64,000 nucleotides of DNA, taken from Gerris lacustris. Taxonomy: Eukaryota; Arthropoda; Insecta; Hemiptera; Gerridae. Each line of letters starts with the position of its first letter. Within the stretch, counting starts at the first letter, position 1. A program made the translations under genes and the position numbers. Below, in pieces: positions 47,603 through 58,021 of this stretch. Under the pieces are notes generated by a model that did no database searches, was not told the origin of the DNA, and was given only the letters and a program-made list of their open reading frames with translations. The stretch is from positions 11,626,447-11,690,446 of the forward strand of contig OX578281.1 of NCBI GenBank assembly GCA_951217055.1, written 5' to 3'.

Positions 47603-48204
47603 GCTTCCGAGCTTACCAAAGGTAAAGGAAACATTGTGTTCACTTTTGAGAACGAAAAACTTCTATGTCTCCGATTTTAAAAAATCCAAGACAGAAATCC
47701 GTTTCAGACATCAGGGAACATTTTTGGTCTCGTGTCTGTCTGCCTGCCTGTCTGTCTGTCTGTCGGTCTGTGTGTCCGCGAATTATGAAACGTGCGACGA
47801 TAACTTGAGTAAATGTCGACCGATTTTGATGAAATTTGGTAGACATGTTCATTGTACTAATGCCCAGGACGAGTTCGTTGAACAACGTTATCCGTCCAAG
47901 CGTTCACGAGCAACGTAAACGTGAACATCAAATTTAAAATTGGAATTTTAGGTCGGGAAAAAATCTAACTTCATCTATTCAATGAGACAAACATTTTTTT
48001 CAAATACAGTTTTTTAGTAAAACTCACTGCGACACCGCTATGAAGTGTTAAAGATCGCTAAAACTAAATTAATAGTTATTACAGAATAAACAATATAACA
48101 ATAAACTAATATAACAATACATTTAATGTTAATATAACAATAAAGTACATGATAGGATGCGAGGAAGCTATGTACCACACTAATTGACAGTCTATTTTTT
48201 TACT
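47603..48204 (+). repeat. G1 element, full copy at a duplication junction
   Basis: Head GCTTCCGAGCTTACCAAAGG, (GTCT)n at 47733-47770, GATGAAATTTGGTAGACATG, CACCGCTATGAAGTGTTAAA and 3' end GAGGAAGCTATGTACCACAC with TAATTGACAGTCTATTTTT. It lies exactly between the two copies of the duplication. Confidence 0.85.
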
Positions 48205-49021
48205 GTTTTATTCTTAAATTTCATTTTCATGTTAGTTAAATAACAATATAATATATTATGTTGTAAAAAATTTAAAAAAAGTCATAGGTATCATTAGAAT
48301 AGATAAACTGTAATAAAATGAAACCATTCTTCACAGTGAGAACAAAACCAATATGACAGCTTAGGTATCATCATAGAGAATTTCATTCAATTGTTTAAGA
48401 AATTGTGAGCCATTTAGTGTGGCACATAGCTTCCTTTCATCCTATTTTGAATAAAAGGTTAAATGATGATAGAGTAGTGTGATTCCACTGGAAATTAATT
48501 GGTTGTTTAAACCAGGTTCGATTCCCAGCAGGGTCTTATTTATTTTTATTCAATATTAAATGTGTGCAAAGGGTTGAAATGTATGTAGGACCAACGGCGA
48601 TTACTATTATGACCTACCATCCAAATTTCATTAAAATCGGACGAGTAGTTTTTAAGAAATGTTGGTTCGAAAGAAATTAATGACAGACAGACAGACATAA
48701 GACTAAAAATGTTCATTGATGTCTGAAACATATTTCTGTCGAGAAAGTTTTTAAAATCGGAGACCTAAAAAATATTTTGTTTTTCAAAATAATCACATGC
48801 TTCCTTAACCGAAGGTAAGATCAATAATTGGTCCGAGACAACTCGAAGAAAATACGAGTTTATAATTACTTAGCTCAGTGTTTTCCATTTGTTTAATTTT
48901 CGAGTTTTCGTGGACATTTCATCAAAATTTATAATGCTATTTTCTCAGGAACTATAGATTTTTCCCGGGAAAACGGCTTATATCGTTAGATTTGTATTTT
49001 AATGGACCCCATTTTAGATTT
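48205..49021. repeat. Tandem duplication, copy B
   Basis: Partner of 46711-47602. It includes the minus G1 part (48413-48815) with the same B-box sequence GGTTCGATTCCCAGCAGGGTC and the G5 start, but is shorter because of deletions around the G5 portion. G5 then continues uninterrupted beyond 49021, unlike in copy A. Confidence 0.8.
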
Positions 49022-49370
49022 TTTTTAATCAAAATCGTCGAAACCGTTTTCAAGATATAATTTTTTTTCTAGTTTTTTTTAAGAGATTATTTATCGAGGG
49101 GGAGCAGCGTCCCCAAATTTGGTGCTAAAATTCATTTCTCGATTTCGCCTTGGGGTATGATTTTTCTGAACATGTATGTAAAATAATGTCGTCAAAATCG
49201 GCTCAGTAGTTTGGGCTCTACGCGTCTGCATAAACTACAGACATTTTCTAAAAACAACTTTTTTGGACTCAGGGGACCTTAAAACGTGTAAATCAAGCAA
49301 AATCTCAAAATCGAATTTTTGCGCTATCACAATACTTCTTTTTATATAAGAAAGTTAAAAAACTAAATAT
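48822..49370 (+). repeat. G5 element, copy 1
   Basis: Reverse-oriented relative to 59757-60300. Shared blocks include CCCGGGAAAACGGCTTATAT, CAAAATCGTCGAAACCGTTT, TCGCCTTGGGGTATGATTTT and TTGGACTCAGGGGACCTTAA. Confidence 0.75.
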
Positions 49371-49500
49371 AAGAACATTATAAATAAATAAAGTGTAATA
49401 CAATTAGACAATAATGGTTTGTAAAAGCTTTACATCCTTAAAGTACTCGATAGGACGCGAAGAATATATGGAGATAACAAGTATGTAATAATTAATATAG

Positions 49501-50735
49501 TTATTTACGCACCAAGGGAGTAAAGTAAGTGATTGCACCCTGAGCGGTGAAGTTGGTTCCTGAGGGGATGCCGAGGCGAGGGAACCATAGCGTTCACTCC
49601 CGAGGCGGAGCCAAAGGAGTTAATAGGTTTGTTCCAACCACTCTTCAAACTGGTTTGGAACTGTCCGACGCATGCGCATGTGGAAAAAAGCGTTCCAACG
49701 AGACCAAACTCAAACTCTGACTGTTAATCGGCTGTTCCAACCACGCTCTGATTAAATCACGGATTAGTTTGGAACCAGTCAGAGCAGTCAGCGATCGGCA
49801 GCAGGGACTAGTAGTTTGGGATTGAGTTTGGGTGAACAGAAACGTAACCTTCCGCTCAGCTTCATTGTTTTTGTTCGAATGCTACGATTAATTTTTGTGC
49901 ATATAATGGCATTTTCTAGATATTTCTGAAAAAAATAAAAATTGGACCTATTTTCCAAGATGGACTTTTGATACTTATTCCATTTTCAAACAAATATCAA
50001 AAGAATCCGATTTATTTCCGCAATATTTCTTTCGTTAACTGGACTAAGATTAATATTTGTTTTTTAAAACAAAAGAGCATTTAGGATTATATCATTAAAA
50101 ATACGAGTGTGCCGTGAGTCTACTAAAACTGGCTCACCTCAGTAAGCCCGAATATTGTGAATTGCGTAAATCGATATGATATCGTGAATTCATGTATTAA
50201 ATAAACATTTCTAAAATGTGTGCATGTATTTTCGTCATATCCTCTATGAGTATGTAGGTTTTACTTCCAACTTTTGAGCTTAATTAGCATTATAAAATAA
50301 AACCTTTGTGGTGTGCCCCCCCCCCCCCCCCCCCTTGTTGTGCGAGCCCCTAGGCGGCCAAAATCAGGCCCTGTTTTAAGCGACTGGCACTTATCTTCAT
50401 CAACTATTAACTCATCCATCATCCATATCTTTAATATTAATAAGTTCAGGTATTTTTAATAGCGCAGGAACGCAAAATCACATAAACGATCAATTCAAAA
50501 AGTTGTTCTGATAACAGTGCTAAAACCTACCACAGCAAACAGTTTGGTTCGAGAAAGGAGCGTTCCAACAAAAACGAAATCACAAATCAATTCCCAACGG
50601 TCAGTGATCGCGCATGCGCATTACGTCAATCACGGACTAATCCGAAACTGATTCGGAACTGGTGGTTGGAACAAACCTTATATTCCCGAGCTACGTACAA
50701 GATTTTACCTCCAGAAGGGAGAAACAAATATGGCC
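49501..50735. repeat. M5 dispersed repeat, copy 3, interrupted
   Basis: The left piece (49501-49625) has GGGAGTAAAGTAAGTGATTG, CCTGAGCGGTGAAGTTGGTT and CCGAGGCGGAGCC. The right piece (50680-50735) has TATTCCCGAGCTACGTACAA and CTCCAGAAGGGAG. A 1052-bp foldback separates them. Confidence 0.65.
49626..50677. repeat. Foldback DNA element with GGTTTGTTCCAACCAC ends
   Basis: GGTTTGTTCCAACCACTC on the left and GTGGTTGGAACAAACC on the right. Internal related inverted motifs are CGTTCCAAC near 49691, GCTGTTCCAACCACGCTC near 49730 and GAGCGTTCCAAC near 50558. CGCATGCGCA occurs on both sides (49669 and 50611). A 19-nt poly-C lies at 50316-50334. Flanks are TAATA and TTATA, so no clean TSD could be defined. 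No coding frame. Confidence 0.75.
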
Positions 50736-50936
50736 GCCTTGAATGCGTTTGCTTCTTTTACATATCATATCATCGGGAATGTTTGAAAACAGTTCATCAA
50801 GGTCCACTAAGTTCCATGCTAATTCCTTATTTATCTATTTTGCATAACTTTATATTATAAAATCGAGCAAATTTTTAAAAAAATAAGTAATAAATAAATT
50901 TAACTAATAACAACGCAATTATTAGAAAATTTACAT

Positions 50937-51080
50937 CAAATTATAATTATTATTAACTACGGGAAACAGACAGTGAAAAATACACTCCAGCGCCGGGATT
51001 TGAACCACGGGCCTCTATATTTCCATATAGAGGCCCTATATCTATATTTCCCGTAGTTAATAATAATTATAATTTGATTT
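50937..51080. repeat. Palindrome with a tRNA-like loop
   Basis: ATCAAATTATAATTATTATT plus AACTACGGGAAA is mirrored at the right by TTTCCCGTAGTTAATAATAA plus TTATAATTTGAT. The loop holds GCCGGGATTTGAACCACGGG, like a reversed tRNA T-arm, and a second small hairpin (TATAGAGGCC/GGCCTCTATA). Confidence 0.7.
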
Positions 51081-52211
51081 AAATTAAAATTTAACTTTCC
51101 GTCGTATGAAAACTACCAAAAACTTAAAAATTGAATTTAGAAAATTTACTCAAAACATGGAGCGTTTTAAAACAAAACAAAGACATATTTAAAAACAGCT
51201 GATTGCGAGTCATGTTTGTAATAAACAGAGTTCCCAACTTATATCTTCGTAAAATCCGTATAAACGCAGTTCATTTACTAGAATTAAGTTGGCTGCACTG
51301 AATTTACAGGGAGTTATGCCATAACTCCCTATGGCTCGGGCCAGGCAGTTAATATTACTTAATACCCTAAAAACCAGGCAGTTAAGTTAACTTCTTCTCC
51401 CGCCTGGAGGTAAAATACTTTTTTGTAAACAGCGAAATATACTTTATAACTCCATTATCTATTCTAACAAACGTGAGAGTTCAAATTCCATTGTGAATGG
51501 AGCCTATGTACAGCACAGTTAAGACTTTGTATTTAACCCCTTAGAATAAATTATACCGAATCTTTGTTTTTAATGATAAAGAAGTACGCTGAAGACAATA
51601 TCCAAAATTATCTTTTGCTTCACAAGGTCTGAAAAATAAAACATTTTTTGGCGTAATTATTTGCTTAAGACCTCCCCAATAACTGATTCACTTTATATAA
51701 AATGTTTCAACGCTATTTATAAGTTTTGCTAAATATAAATCTCCTTGAACATTTAATATTTCAAACGGTTTAGTTATTTATAACAATGTTGGTATTACTT
51801 CGATGCAGTTTTTTTGGTTGTAACTTAATCCTATTCTGCTCTTACAAGAATAAACATGTTAATTGAAATAATCCTATTGACTTCCAGTTAAATTTAACGA
51901 AGACAATCCACACTTAAGTGTGTTTTTCAGTCAGAGTTTAACATCTATTTTGAAACGTGGGTAGAATTTTAACTCATTTGTATTAATTTAATTAAATCTA
52001 ATTTTATTTCTGCAAATAATGATTTTTATTTTCATGTATAATAATTCTAAATGTAAAGAATATAATATACTTATCTAAGCTATGCAAGATCATATAATAT
52101 AAAATTATTATAGTATATTTATATTATAATTATATACAGCCATGTAATATAATATTATATATTATAAGATTACTACTAGTATTTATTTATTTTACTTATT
52201 ACTTTAATTTT
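51081..52211. other. AT-rich sequence with an M5 fragment
   Basis: 51295-51425 has GGGAGTTATGCCATAACTCC (palindrome) and CTCCCGCCTGGAGGTAAAAT, an M5-related piece. The remainder is AT-rich without a frame. Confidence 0.4.
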
Positions 52212-52710
52212 GCTTCCGAGCTTACCGAAGGTAACGGAAGCATTGTGTTCACTTTTGAGAACGAAAAACTTTTATGCCTCCGATTTTAAAAATTCCGACA
52301 CAGAAATCCGTTTACGACATGAGGAAACATTTTTGGTCTCGTGTCTGTCTGTCTGTCGACCGATTTTAATGAAATTTGGTAGAAATGTTCATTTTACCAA
52401 TGTCCAGGACGAGTTCGTTGGGCAACGTTATCCGTCCAAGCGTTCACAAGCAACTCTTCAAATTTAAAATTGGAATTTTAGGTCGGGAAAAAAAATCTAA
52501 CTTCATATATTCAATGAGACAAACATTTTTTTCAAATTCAATTTTTTAGTAAAACCAACAGCGACACCTTAAGTGTTAAAGATCGCTAAAACTATTAACA
52601 GTTTTTACACAATAAACAATATAACAATAATTTTAATGTTAATATAACAATAAATTACATGATAGGATGCGAGGAAGCTATGTGCTACACTAATTGGCAG
52701 TCTATTTTTT
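52212..52710 (+). repeat. G1 element, compact full copy
   Basis: Has the head GCTTCCGAGCTTACCGAAGG and the 3' end GAGGAAGCTATGTGCTACAC with AATTGGCAGTCTATTTTTT. Relative to 47603-48204 it lacks the ACTTGAGTAAATG region after the GTCT tract. A (TA)n tract follows directly. Confidence 0.85.
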
Positions 52711-52717
52711 TTTAAAA

Positions 52718-52720
<3 letters not shown>

Positions 52721-52790
<70 letters not shown>
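52721..52790. repeat. (TA)n microsatellite
   Basis: About 34 TA units immediately 3' of a G1 element. Confidence 0.95.
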
Positions 52791-52793
<3 letters not shown>

Positions 52794-53790
52794 CATATTA
52801 ATTTATGTTTACGCATTTATGTACTTATAGTATATTATATTTTCAATGAAAACTATAATAGGTTTTTTATTCCGAAGGAATAGTTTTCGATATAATATAA
52901 TATCCTTTCTTAGCGGGTAATAACAACTTGTACATTGTTAGTATTTTACACCACATAACTTTCACGAGTAAAGTTATTTAGTACCTAACTAATAACTTAT
53001 TATAACCTGATTATAATTAGCAACATTCAATTTAAATAAAAATATAATAAAATAAAAATACATACTTGAAATTGAACATAATTGAGACCTCTTCAAAAAA
53101 TATACTTGTCTGTTGATGTAAGACTTATTATTTTTTTTCTTTGTTGTCTATAATAATTGATTAAGTTATTTAAAGACAATGATTTATCTACTGACTATAC
53201 TAAGTTACATACCAGAGTAGACTCTCGACTAGCTCTAGATCGTTATGTTGGAGACTGGTTGTCATAGGAGATATAAGTTGGGGCCGGAATCTGGGACTGT
53301 GAGTTCAAAGCTAGTGATGCGAATCCAATTCTACTGAACCCATATATAGGGCGGTATATATATCAAAGTAAAAAAACCAAACATATCTATATCAAACGCT
53401 TTAGCAAGATCTATACTCTATTATATTCTCCTAGGTCAATGAGATATATTAGAATTCACTACCTTAAAGTTAACCTTTACTATACTATAATACTATCTGA
53501 TTTTTATTTTATTCTTTTACTCATGTCATTAGTATTGTATTGTTATTGCTCTGTAATATTTATTTCCTTCTTTTGTTTTATACAATTGTATTAATTAAAT
53601 TTGAATCATTCAGTAATTATATTAACTAAGTTGTTAAATAAAAAAAATAGTTTGATTAAAAAATAAATTTAAATTTTTAAATTGAAGATACCTTTAGATT
53701 CTAAACATGGTCCTATTTTAATACCAACAATGGAAACAAATTGATCCTTGATGTATCAATCGTTTTTTTTTATGGTATTAGCACTCACTG
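52791..53790. other. AT-rich spacer, no gene seen
   Basis: No recognised family. There are many TA-rich words. Confidence 0.4.
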
Positions 53791-54400
53791 CCATACTATA
53801 TTGTATACTATGTCTATGTGTATTTCCATATTGTATAGTATGTCTATGTGTATTTCCATATTGTATAGTATGTCTATGTGTATTTCCATATTGTATAGTA
53901 TGTCTATGTGTATTTCCATATTGTATAGTATGTCTATGTGTATTTCCATATTGTATAGTATGTCTATGTGTATTTCCATATTGTATAGTATGTCTATGTG
54001 TATTTCCATATTGTATAGTATGTCTATGTGTATTTCCATATTGTATAGTATGTCTATGTGTATTTCCATATTGTATAGTATGTCTATGTGTATTTCCATA
54101 TTGTATAGTATGTCTATGTGTATTTCCATATTGTATAGTATGTCTATGTGTATTTCCATATTGTATAGTATGTCTATGTGTATTTCCATATTGTATAGTA
54201 TGTCTATGTGTATTTCCATATTGTATAGTATGTCTATGTGTATTTCCATATTGTATAGTATGTCTATGTGTAATTCCATATTGTATACTATGTCTATGTG
54301 TATTTCCATATTGTATACTATGTCTATGTGTATTTCCATATTGTATAGTATGTCTATGTGTATTTCCATATTGTATAGTATGTCTATGTGTAATTCCATC
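53791..54400. repeat. 30-bp minisatellite, about 20 copies
   Basis: TGTCTATGTGTATTTCCATA plus TTGTATAGTA recurs every 30 bp from 53811. Copies are nearly identical except for TAC variants at both ends and two TAATT variants near the right end. Because 30 is divisible by three, long frames appear on both strands (up to 264 codons). They encode only a 10-residue repeat and are not evidence of a gene. Confidence 0.95.
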
Positions 54401-54402
54401 AT

Positions 54403-54526
54403 AATATGTGGATATAAGGTTTTGTAATAATATGTGGATATAAAGTTTTGTAATAATATGTGGATATAAAGTTTTGTAATAATATGTGGATATAAAGTTT
54501 TGTAATATGTGGATATAAAGTTTTTC
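54403..54526. repeat. 26-bp tandem repeat, five copies
   Basis: AATATGTGGATATAAAGTTT plus TGTAAT at 54403, 54429, 54455, 54481 and 54504. The last is 23 bp from its neighbour. It abuts the 30-bp array. Confidence 0.9.
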
Positions 54527-54782
54527 AGACCTATTTTATTATACAATTTATACTTGCACTCTGAACGGGTTTGCAGCACTGTATAAAAAAGAAAGGATAC
54601 GAATTATTGGTAAAAATTTCATTTTAACAAATGGAAATTTCTATATAATTGAAAAAAAAAAAAAATAAATAAAATAAAATAAAAATGTAGGAGAAATATA
54701 TGAAAAATCTTTAGTTTAATGGAAAATATGACAGCTAAAATATTACATTTTTGGTTTGAAAAATTAAAATAAATGATAAAAC
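54527..54782. other. AT-rich intron start (if gene 1 model holds)
   Basis: A-rich, no family. On the minus strand it begins with the proposed weak donor GTTTTATC at 54782. Confidence 0.35.
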
Positions 54783-54838
54783 CTCGATGTTGATTCAACT
54801 GTGGTTGGTGGTGGTGGTGATGTGCTATCTGTCTTCAT
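54783..54838 (-). CDS. Candidate first coding exon of gene 1 (exon 1)
   Basis: The minus-strand ATG at 54838 opens MKTDSTSPPPPTTVESTS and leaves two nucleotides (AG) before GAG|GTTTTA. Exon 2 begins with the single G needed to complete Arg, then Lys and the Met of MLKGGDASDSE. The composition (Ser, Thr, Pro, charged) suits the low-complexity acidic N-terminus that follows. Together the five exons total 840 nt with no phase conflict. Against it, the donor is a poor match to GTRAGT, the intron would be about 28 kb, and there is no independent proof. The exon lies in a rare repeat-free, GC-richer stretch. Confidence 0.3.
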
Positions 54839-55140
54839 ACTGTAGAGTTTCTAAATCCAAGGGAAATTCTTCAGCAAGGAATAGAAATCTTTAGATGATC
54901 TTGGTAGGCCTTAGAGGCAAGAAGTCAGTTTTGGAACTGCGTTCAGCGTACGCTTCACTTTTTACCAGATAAACCTCTGGCTTCGCTAGAAAGCAATTAG
55001 CGGAATGAAACCCAATTGGTTAATTGCACCTTCGCCTTCTCCTCGGTTTAATTCAATCAAACCCTTCTTTACAATTAGAGCCCACAGAAAATACTCTAGA
55101 AGCCAAGCCAATCTCACCCACTCCACATCGAGGATTGTAG
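54839..55140 (-). other. Possible 5' untranslated region of gene 1
   Basis: Repeat-free and GC-richer than the surroundings, with stops in all frames of the minus strand upstream of the ATG at 54838. This fits a leader, but a conserved regulatory stretch is equally possible. Confidence 0.3.
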
Positions 55141-56289
55141 CATAGTGGAAATAAACAGAAAGAAGGAAAAAAAACTGGTGTATATAGAGTAAGATTAAAA
55201 ATAATTAAAGCTTCTTAATAGGGGTTTTAGTCTTATTACAGTTTCAGCACAATCCAAAATAAAGAAATAATCTTTGGAAACCAAATTTTATTTTTGCACT
55301 AGTGATTTGGCAACAAATGTAAAAGTAAAATAGAAAATTATCCGATAGGTACAATTTTCACTTAGAAAGATCAAAATTACAAATTCGTTTTTCTTTTAAT
55401 TAAAAAGAATACTCCAACAAATTATTTTTTCTTACTTATGATATAATATTAATTTAAAACAATGAAGTTATCAAAGCACTTTGAAATATAGCCCCAAAAA
55501 ACCAATTATATTGTTAGAATCCGTTACAATTTATTTCAAGATATGAAAGTGCTTTTAGAAAGAAAGTACCGTCATCTCAAAGTGATTTGTTATTGTAAAG
55601 CTAAGGCAACCACATTTATTCCTATAAAAATAAATGTTTGTTTTGATTTGTTAGTCTTCAAATAGATTTAATAACTTATCTAAATTAATTTACTTATTTT
55701 ACTTTTTTTCTAAAATGTAGAATTAAACCTGTTGCCACGTGCTTAACGGCTCATTATCTATAAGAATTTAAAAGCTGTTATCAGAAACTATTCTTATGGT
55801 AAGTATATAATAATAACAATTGATACTATATTGTTGGTTGTAGGTTGGTGTACTTATATAAGGTACTGATAATGCAATATTGAGCTTATATTTAAATGTA
55901 ATTACTTATGAAGTCTAATCAGACAATTATTCATTGGTCTATAATTTAACATATTAGTATTTTTATTCTAAGTTTTAGATTCTACACCCTCTCTTACTGA
56001 TCGACTGGCCGAAATCAGCCAGTAATAACTATTATTTAGTATTTATTAAGAAAGTGTTGCAATCTTACAGCTATTCCAAAAAAACTTTAATTACTCCCAG
56101 TCAATGTCTCACAAAAATATAGCGATTAAAATAAGGCTTAACTAATTTAAATGACACTATCATCACATAGTGTCATTCAAATTATTCACATTTATTTAAT
56201 TAAGGAGTCAAACTCAATGCTATCAAAATAAGATTAGTTAATGAAACTATAATTTTGGTTAATTACACCCGTCATACTTGTCTCAGAAG
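55141..56289. other. Intergenic region between two divergent genes, with a dispersed repeat
   Basis: 55567-55752 is the second copy of the roughly 200-bp repeat at 29362 (CAACCACATTTATTCCTATA to CTGTTGCCACGTGCTTAACG). Elsewhere the DNA is AT-rich. If the gene models hold, this stretch holds both promoters. A short palindrome, AATGACACTATcatcacATAGTGTCATT, lies at 56150-56175. Confidence 0.5.
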
Positions 56290-56297
56290 TATAAAAG
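56290..56297 (+). promoter_or_regulatory. TATA box of the repeat-protein gene
   Basis: TATAAAAG lies 37 bp upstream of the chosen ATG. Transcription would start about 25-30 bp further on, near 56318-56322, which leaves a very short leader. Position and consensus are good, but its use is inferred. Confidence 0.5.
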
Positions 56298-56326
56298 CAA
56301 GGAAAGTACAAGGTAAGGAAACAGAA

Positions 56327-57145
56327 ATGGAGTTTCTTAGTATCGTAAGGTTGTGGATAGTATTGGGGTGTGTTTCTAATGGACTTGCCAATCATAAACC
56401 ACCGTCAGGAGATGATGGTATGTCTGGATCCTTCATGATGGGACCTGTTAAAGGAGGAAAACCACCACCAGCAGATGACGGTATGTCAGGATCCTTACTG
56501 ATGGGACCTGGTAAAGGAGGAAAACCACCGCCAGCAGATGATGGTATGTCTGGATCCTTACTGATGGGACCTGGTACAGGAGGAAAACCACCACCAGCAG
56601 ATGATGGTATGTCTGGATCATTACTGATGGGACCTGGTAAAGGAGGAAAACCACCACCAGCAGATGATGGTATGTCTGGATCCTTACTGATGGGACCTGG
56701 TAAAGGAGGAAAACCACCACCAGCAGATGATGGTATGTCTGGATCCTTACTGATGGGACCTGGCAAAGGAGGAAAACCACCACCAGCAGATGACGGTATG
56801 TCAGGATCATTACTGATGGGACCTGGTAAAGGAGGAAAACCACCACCAGCAGATGACGGTATGTCAGGATCCTTACTGATGGGACCTGGTAAAGGCGGAA
56901 AACCACCACCAGCAGATGACGGTATGTCTGGATCCTTACTGATGGGACCTGGTAAAGGAGGAAAACCACCACCAGGAGATGATGGTATGTCTGGATCCTT
57001 ACTGATGGGCCCTGGTAAAGGAGGAAAACCACCACCAGCAGATGACGGTATGTCAGGATCCTTACTGATGGGACCTGGTAAAGGAGGAAAACCACCATCA
57101 GCAGATGACGGTATGTCTGGATCCATACTGATGGGACCTATTTAA
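56327..57145 (+). CDS. Secreted 21-residue-repeat protein
   Basis: 272 codons in a single exon. An N-terminal signal peptide, MEFLSIVRLWIVLGCVSNGL-A, has a likely cut before NHKPP. Then follow twelve units of KPPPADDGMSGSLLMGPGKG-G, each 63 bp. The first is variant (PSGDD, FMMGPV) and the last ends at MGPI before TAA. The middle units differ by one residue at most, so the array was homogenised recently. Each unit combines a Lys-Pro-Pro-Pro turn, an acidic DD, a Met/Leu-rich patch and a Gly-Lys-Gly-Gly linker. There are no cysteines in the repeats. An in-frame upstream ATG at 56255 precedes the TATA box, so 56327 is preferred. It could be a structural or salivary/silk-like protein, or a precursor cut at the single Lys residues into repeated peptides. 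I do not recognise a named family. Confidence 0.85.
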   Translation: MEFLSIVRLWIVLGCVSNGLANHKPPSGDDGMSGSFMMGPVKGGKPPPADDGMSGSLLMGPGKGGKPPPADDGMSGSLLMGPGTGGKPPPADDGMSGSLLMGPGKGGKPPPADDGMSGSLLMGPGKGGKPPPADDGMSGSLLMGPGKGGKPPPADDGMSGSLLMGPGKGGKPPPADDGMSGSLLMGPGKGGKPPPADDGMSGSLLMGPGKGGKPPPGDDGMSGSLLMGPGKGGKPPPADDGMSGSLLMGPGKGGKPPSADDGMSGSILMGPI

Positions 57146-57409
57146 GAAGGAAACCACAACCATAAGGAGACAGTGATATTTGCATTCGAATTTTTTCAAT
57201 TGGGTAACGATGTTCTGTTAACTTTATCTGTTCAAGTATTTTATATATTATTATTTATTCATTAATTAAAATTATATTGGTTTACATGTATTAGTAAAGA
57301 GCTTATAACAAATTATAGTGAGCGTTTTTATTATTACAGACATTTGTAGTACTTGTTTAATTCTCTTTCTACACACAACAACCACGCGCTTGGAGTTATT
57401 GTTTGTGAA
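57146..57409. other. 3' untranslated region with a decayed thirteenth repeat
   Basis: The first 40 bases after the stop align with the repeat unit (GAAGGAAACCACAACCATAA against GAGGAAAACCACCACCAGCA). This shows that the stop arose inside an older, longer array. The rest is AT-rich. Confidence 0.6.
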
Positions 57410-57415
57410 AATAAA
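57410..57415 (+). terminator. Polyadenylation signal AATAAA
   Basis: Canonical hexamer 265 bp after the stop codon of the repeat-protein gene. No other good hexamer lies between. The cleavage site is not identified. Confidence 0.45.
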
Positions 57416-57497
57416 ATTTAATCAGTGCCCTAGAAGTAAAGCAAACATAAAATACAGCGAGATTGAAATAAAATGATGATGCTTATATATTATTATA

Positions 57498-58021
57498 GTC
57501 CAGGAGATAGCGTGCAATAAACATCAAGCTAGAATTTTGTGTACAAGTTAATCTTTTGGTTCCTGTTAAGAATATGTGGTCAGCTAAGTTCGTCTGCGGG
57601 ACATAGCTTGGCAATAGGCATTTGAAAAATGTGGTGAAGAAGGGCCATGTCCCACTTATTTTGGTGGAAAATATGATTTTCATGATCCTGAGTCAGAATT
57701 AGTGAGGTTAGTTATTCAAATATTACTCCAAGTCAAAGTGGTCACCTGACAAGTGACTAAGTAACGTCAACTTGATTTTTGGTCAACAAACTAATTTTGT
57801 ACTCAGAATCATGAAAATCGTATTGTCCACCAAAATGTGCGGCAGATGGCCGCTCTCTAGAAGTTTTTTTTTTTTTTTTTTTTTTCCAAATGCCTATTGC
57901 CAAGCTATGTCCCGCAGAACTAAGCCGACCACATATTCTTAAAAGGCACTTAAAGATTAACTTATACAAAAAATTCTAGCTTGATGTTAGTCAGACACTT
58001 CTTTGCCCGCTATCTCCTGGT
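57498..58021. repeat. M1 foldback MITE, copy 4 (uninterrupted)
   Basis: GTCCAGGAGATAGCGTGCAA to GCCCGCTATCTCCTGGTT, TA on both sides. The interior shows the nested inverted blocks CATGATCCTGAGT/ACTCAGAATCATG and TGTCCCACTTATTTTGGTGG with a mirrored copy. A short deletion near the left end removes AAAAGTGTCTGACT. Confidence 0.85.

Noticed and set aside
47601..47918. 105-codon frame (and similar ones at 1815-2172 and 52210-52467)
   Set aside because: The same frame appears because these are copies of the G1 element. It spans the GTCT microsatellite and is broken in other copies.
53791..54400. CRISPR-like array appearance
   Set aside because: Repeats are contiguous with no unique spacers, and the context is eukaryotic.
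53741..54579. Long frames (218 to 264 codons) on both strands
   Set aside because: They are produced by a 30-bp tandem repeat whose unit is divisible by three and lacks stops. There is no signal peptide, domain or promoter.
56392..57126. Two long minus-strand frames opposite the repeat-protein gene
   Set aside because: The 63-bp unit has no stops in these frames. The plus strand has the signal peptide, TATA box and poly(A) signal.
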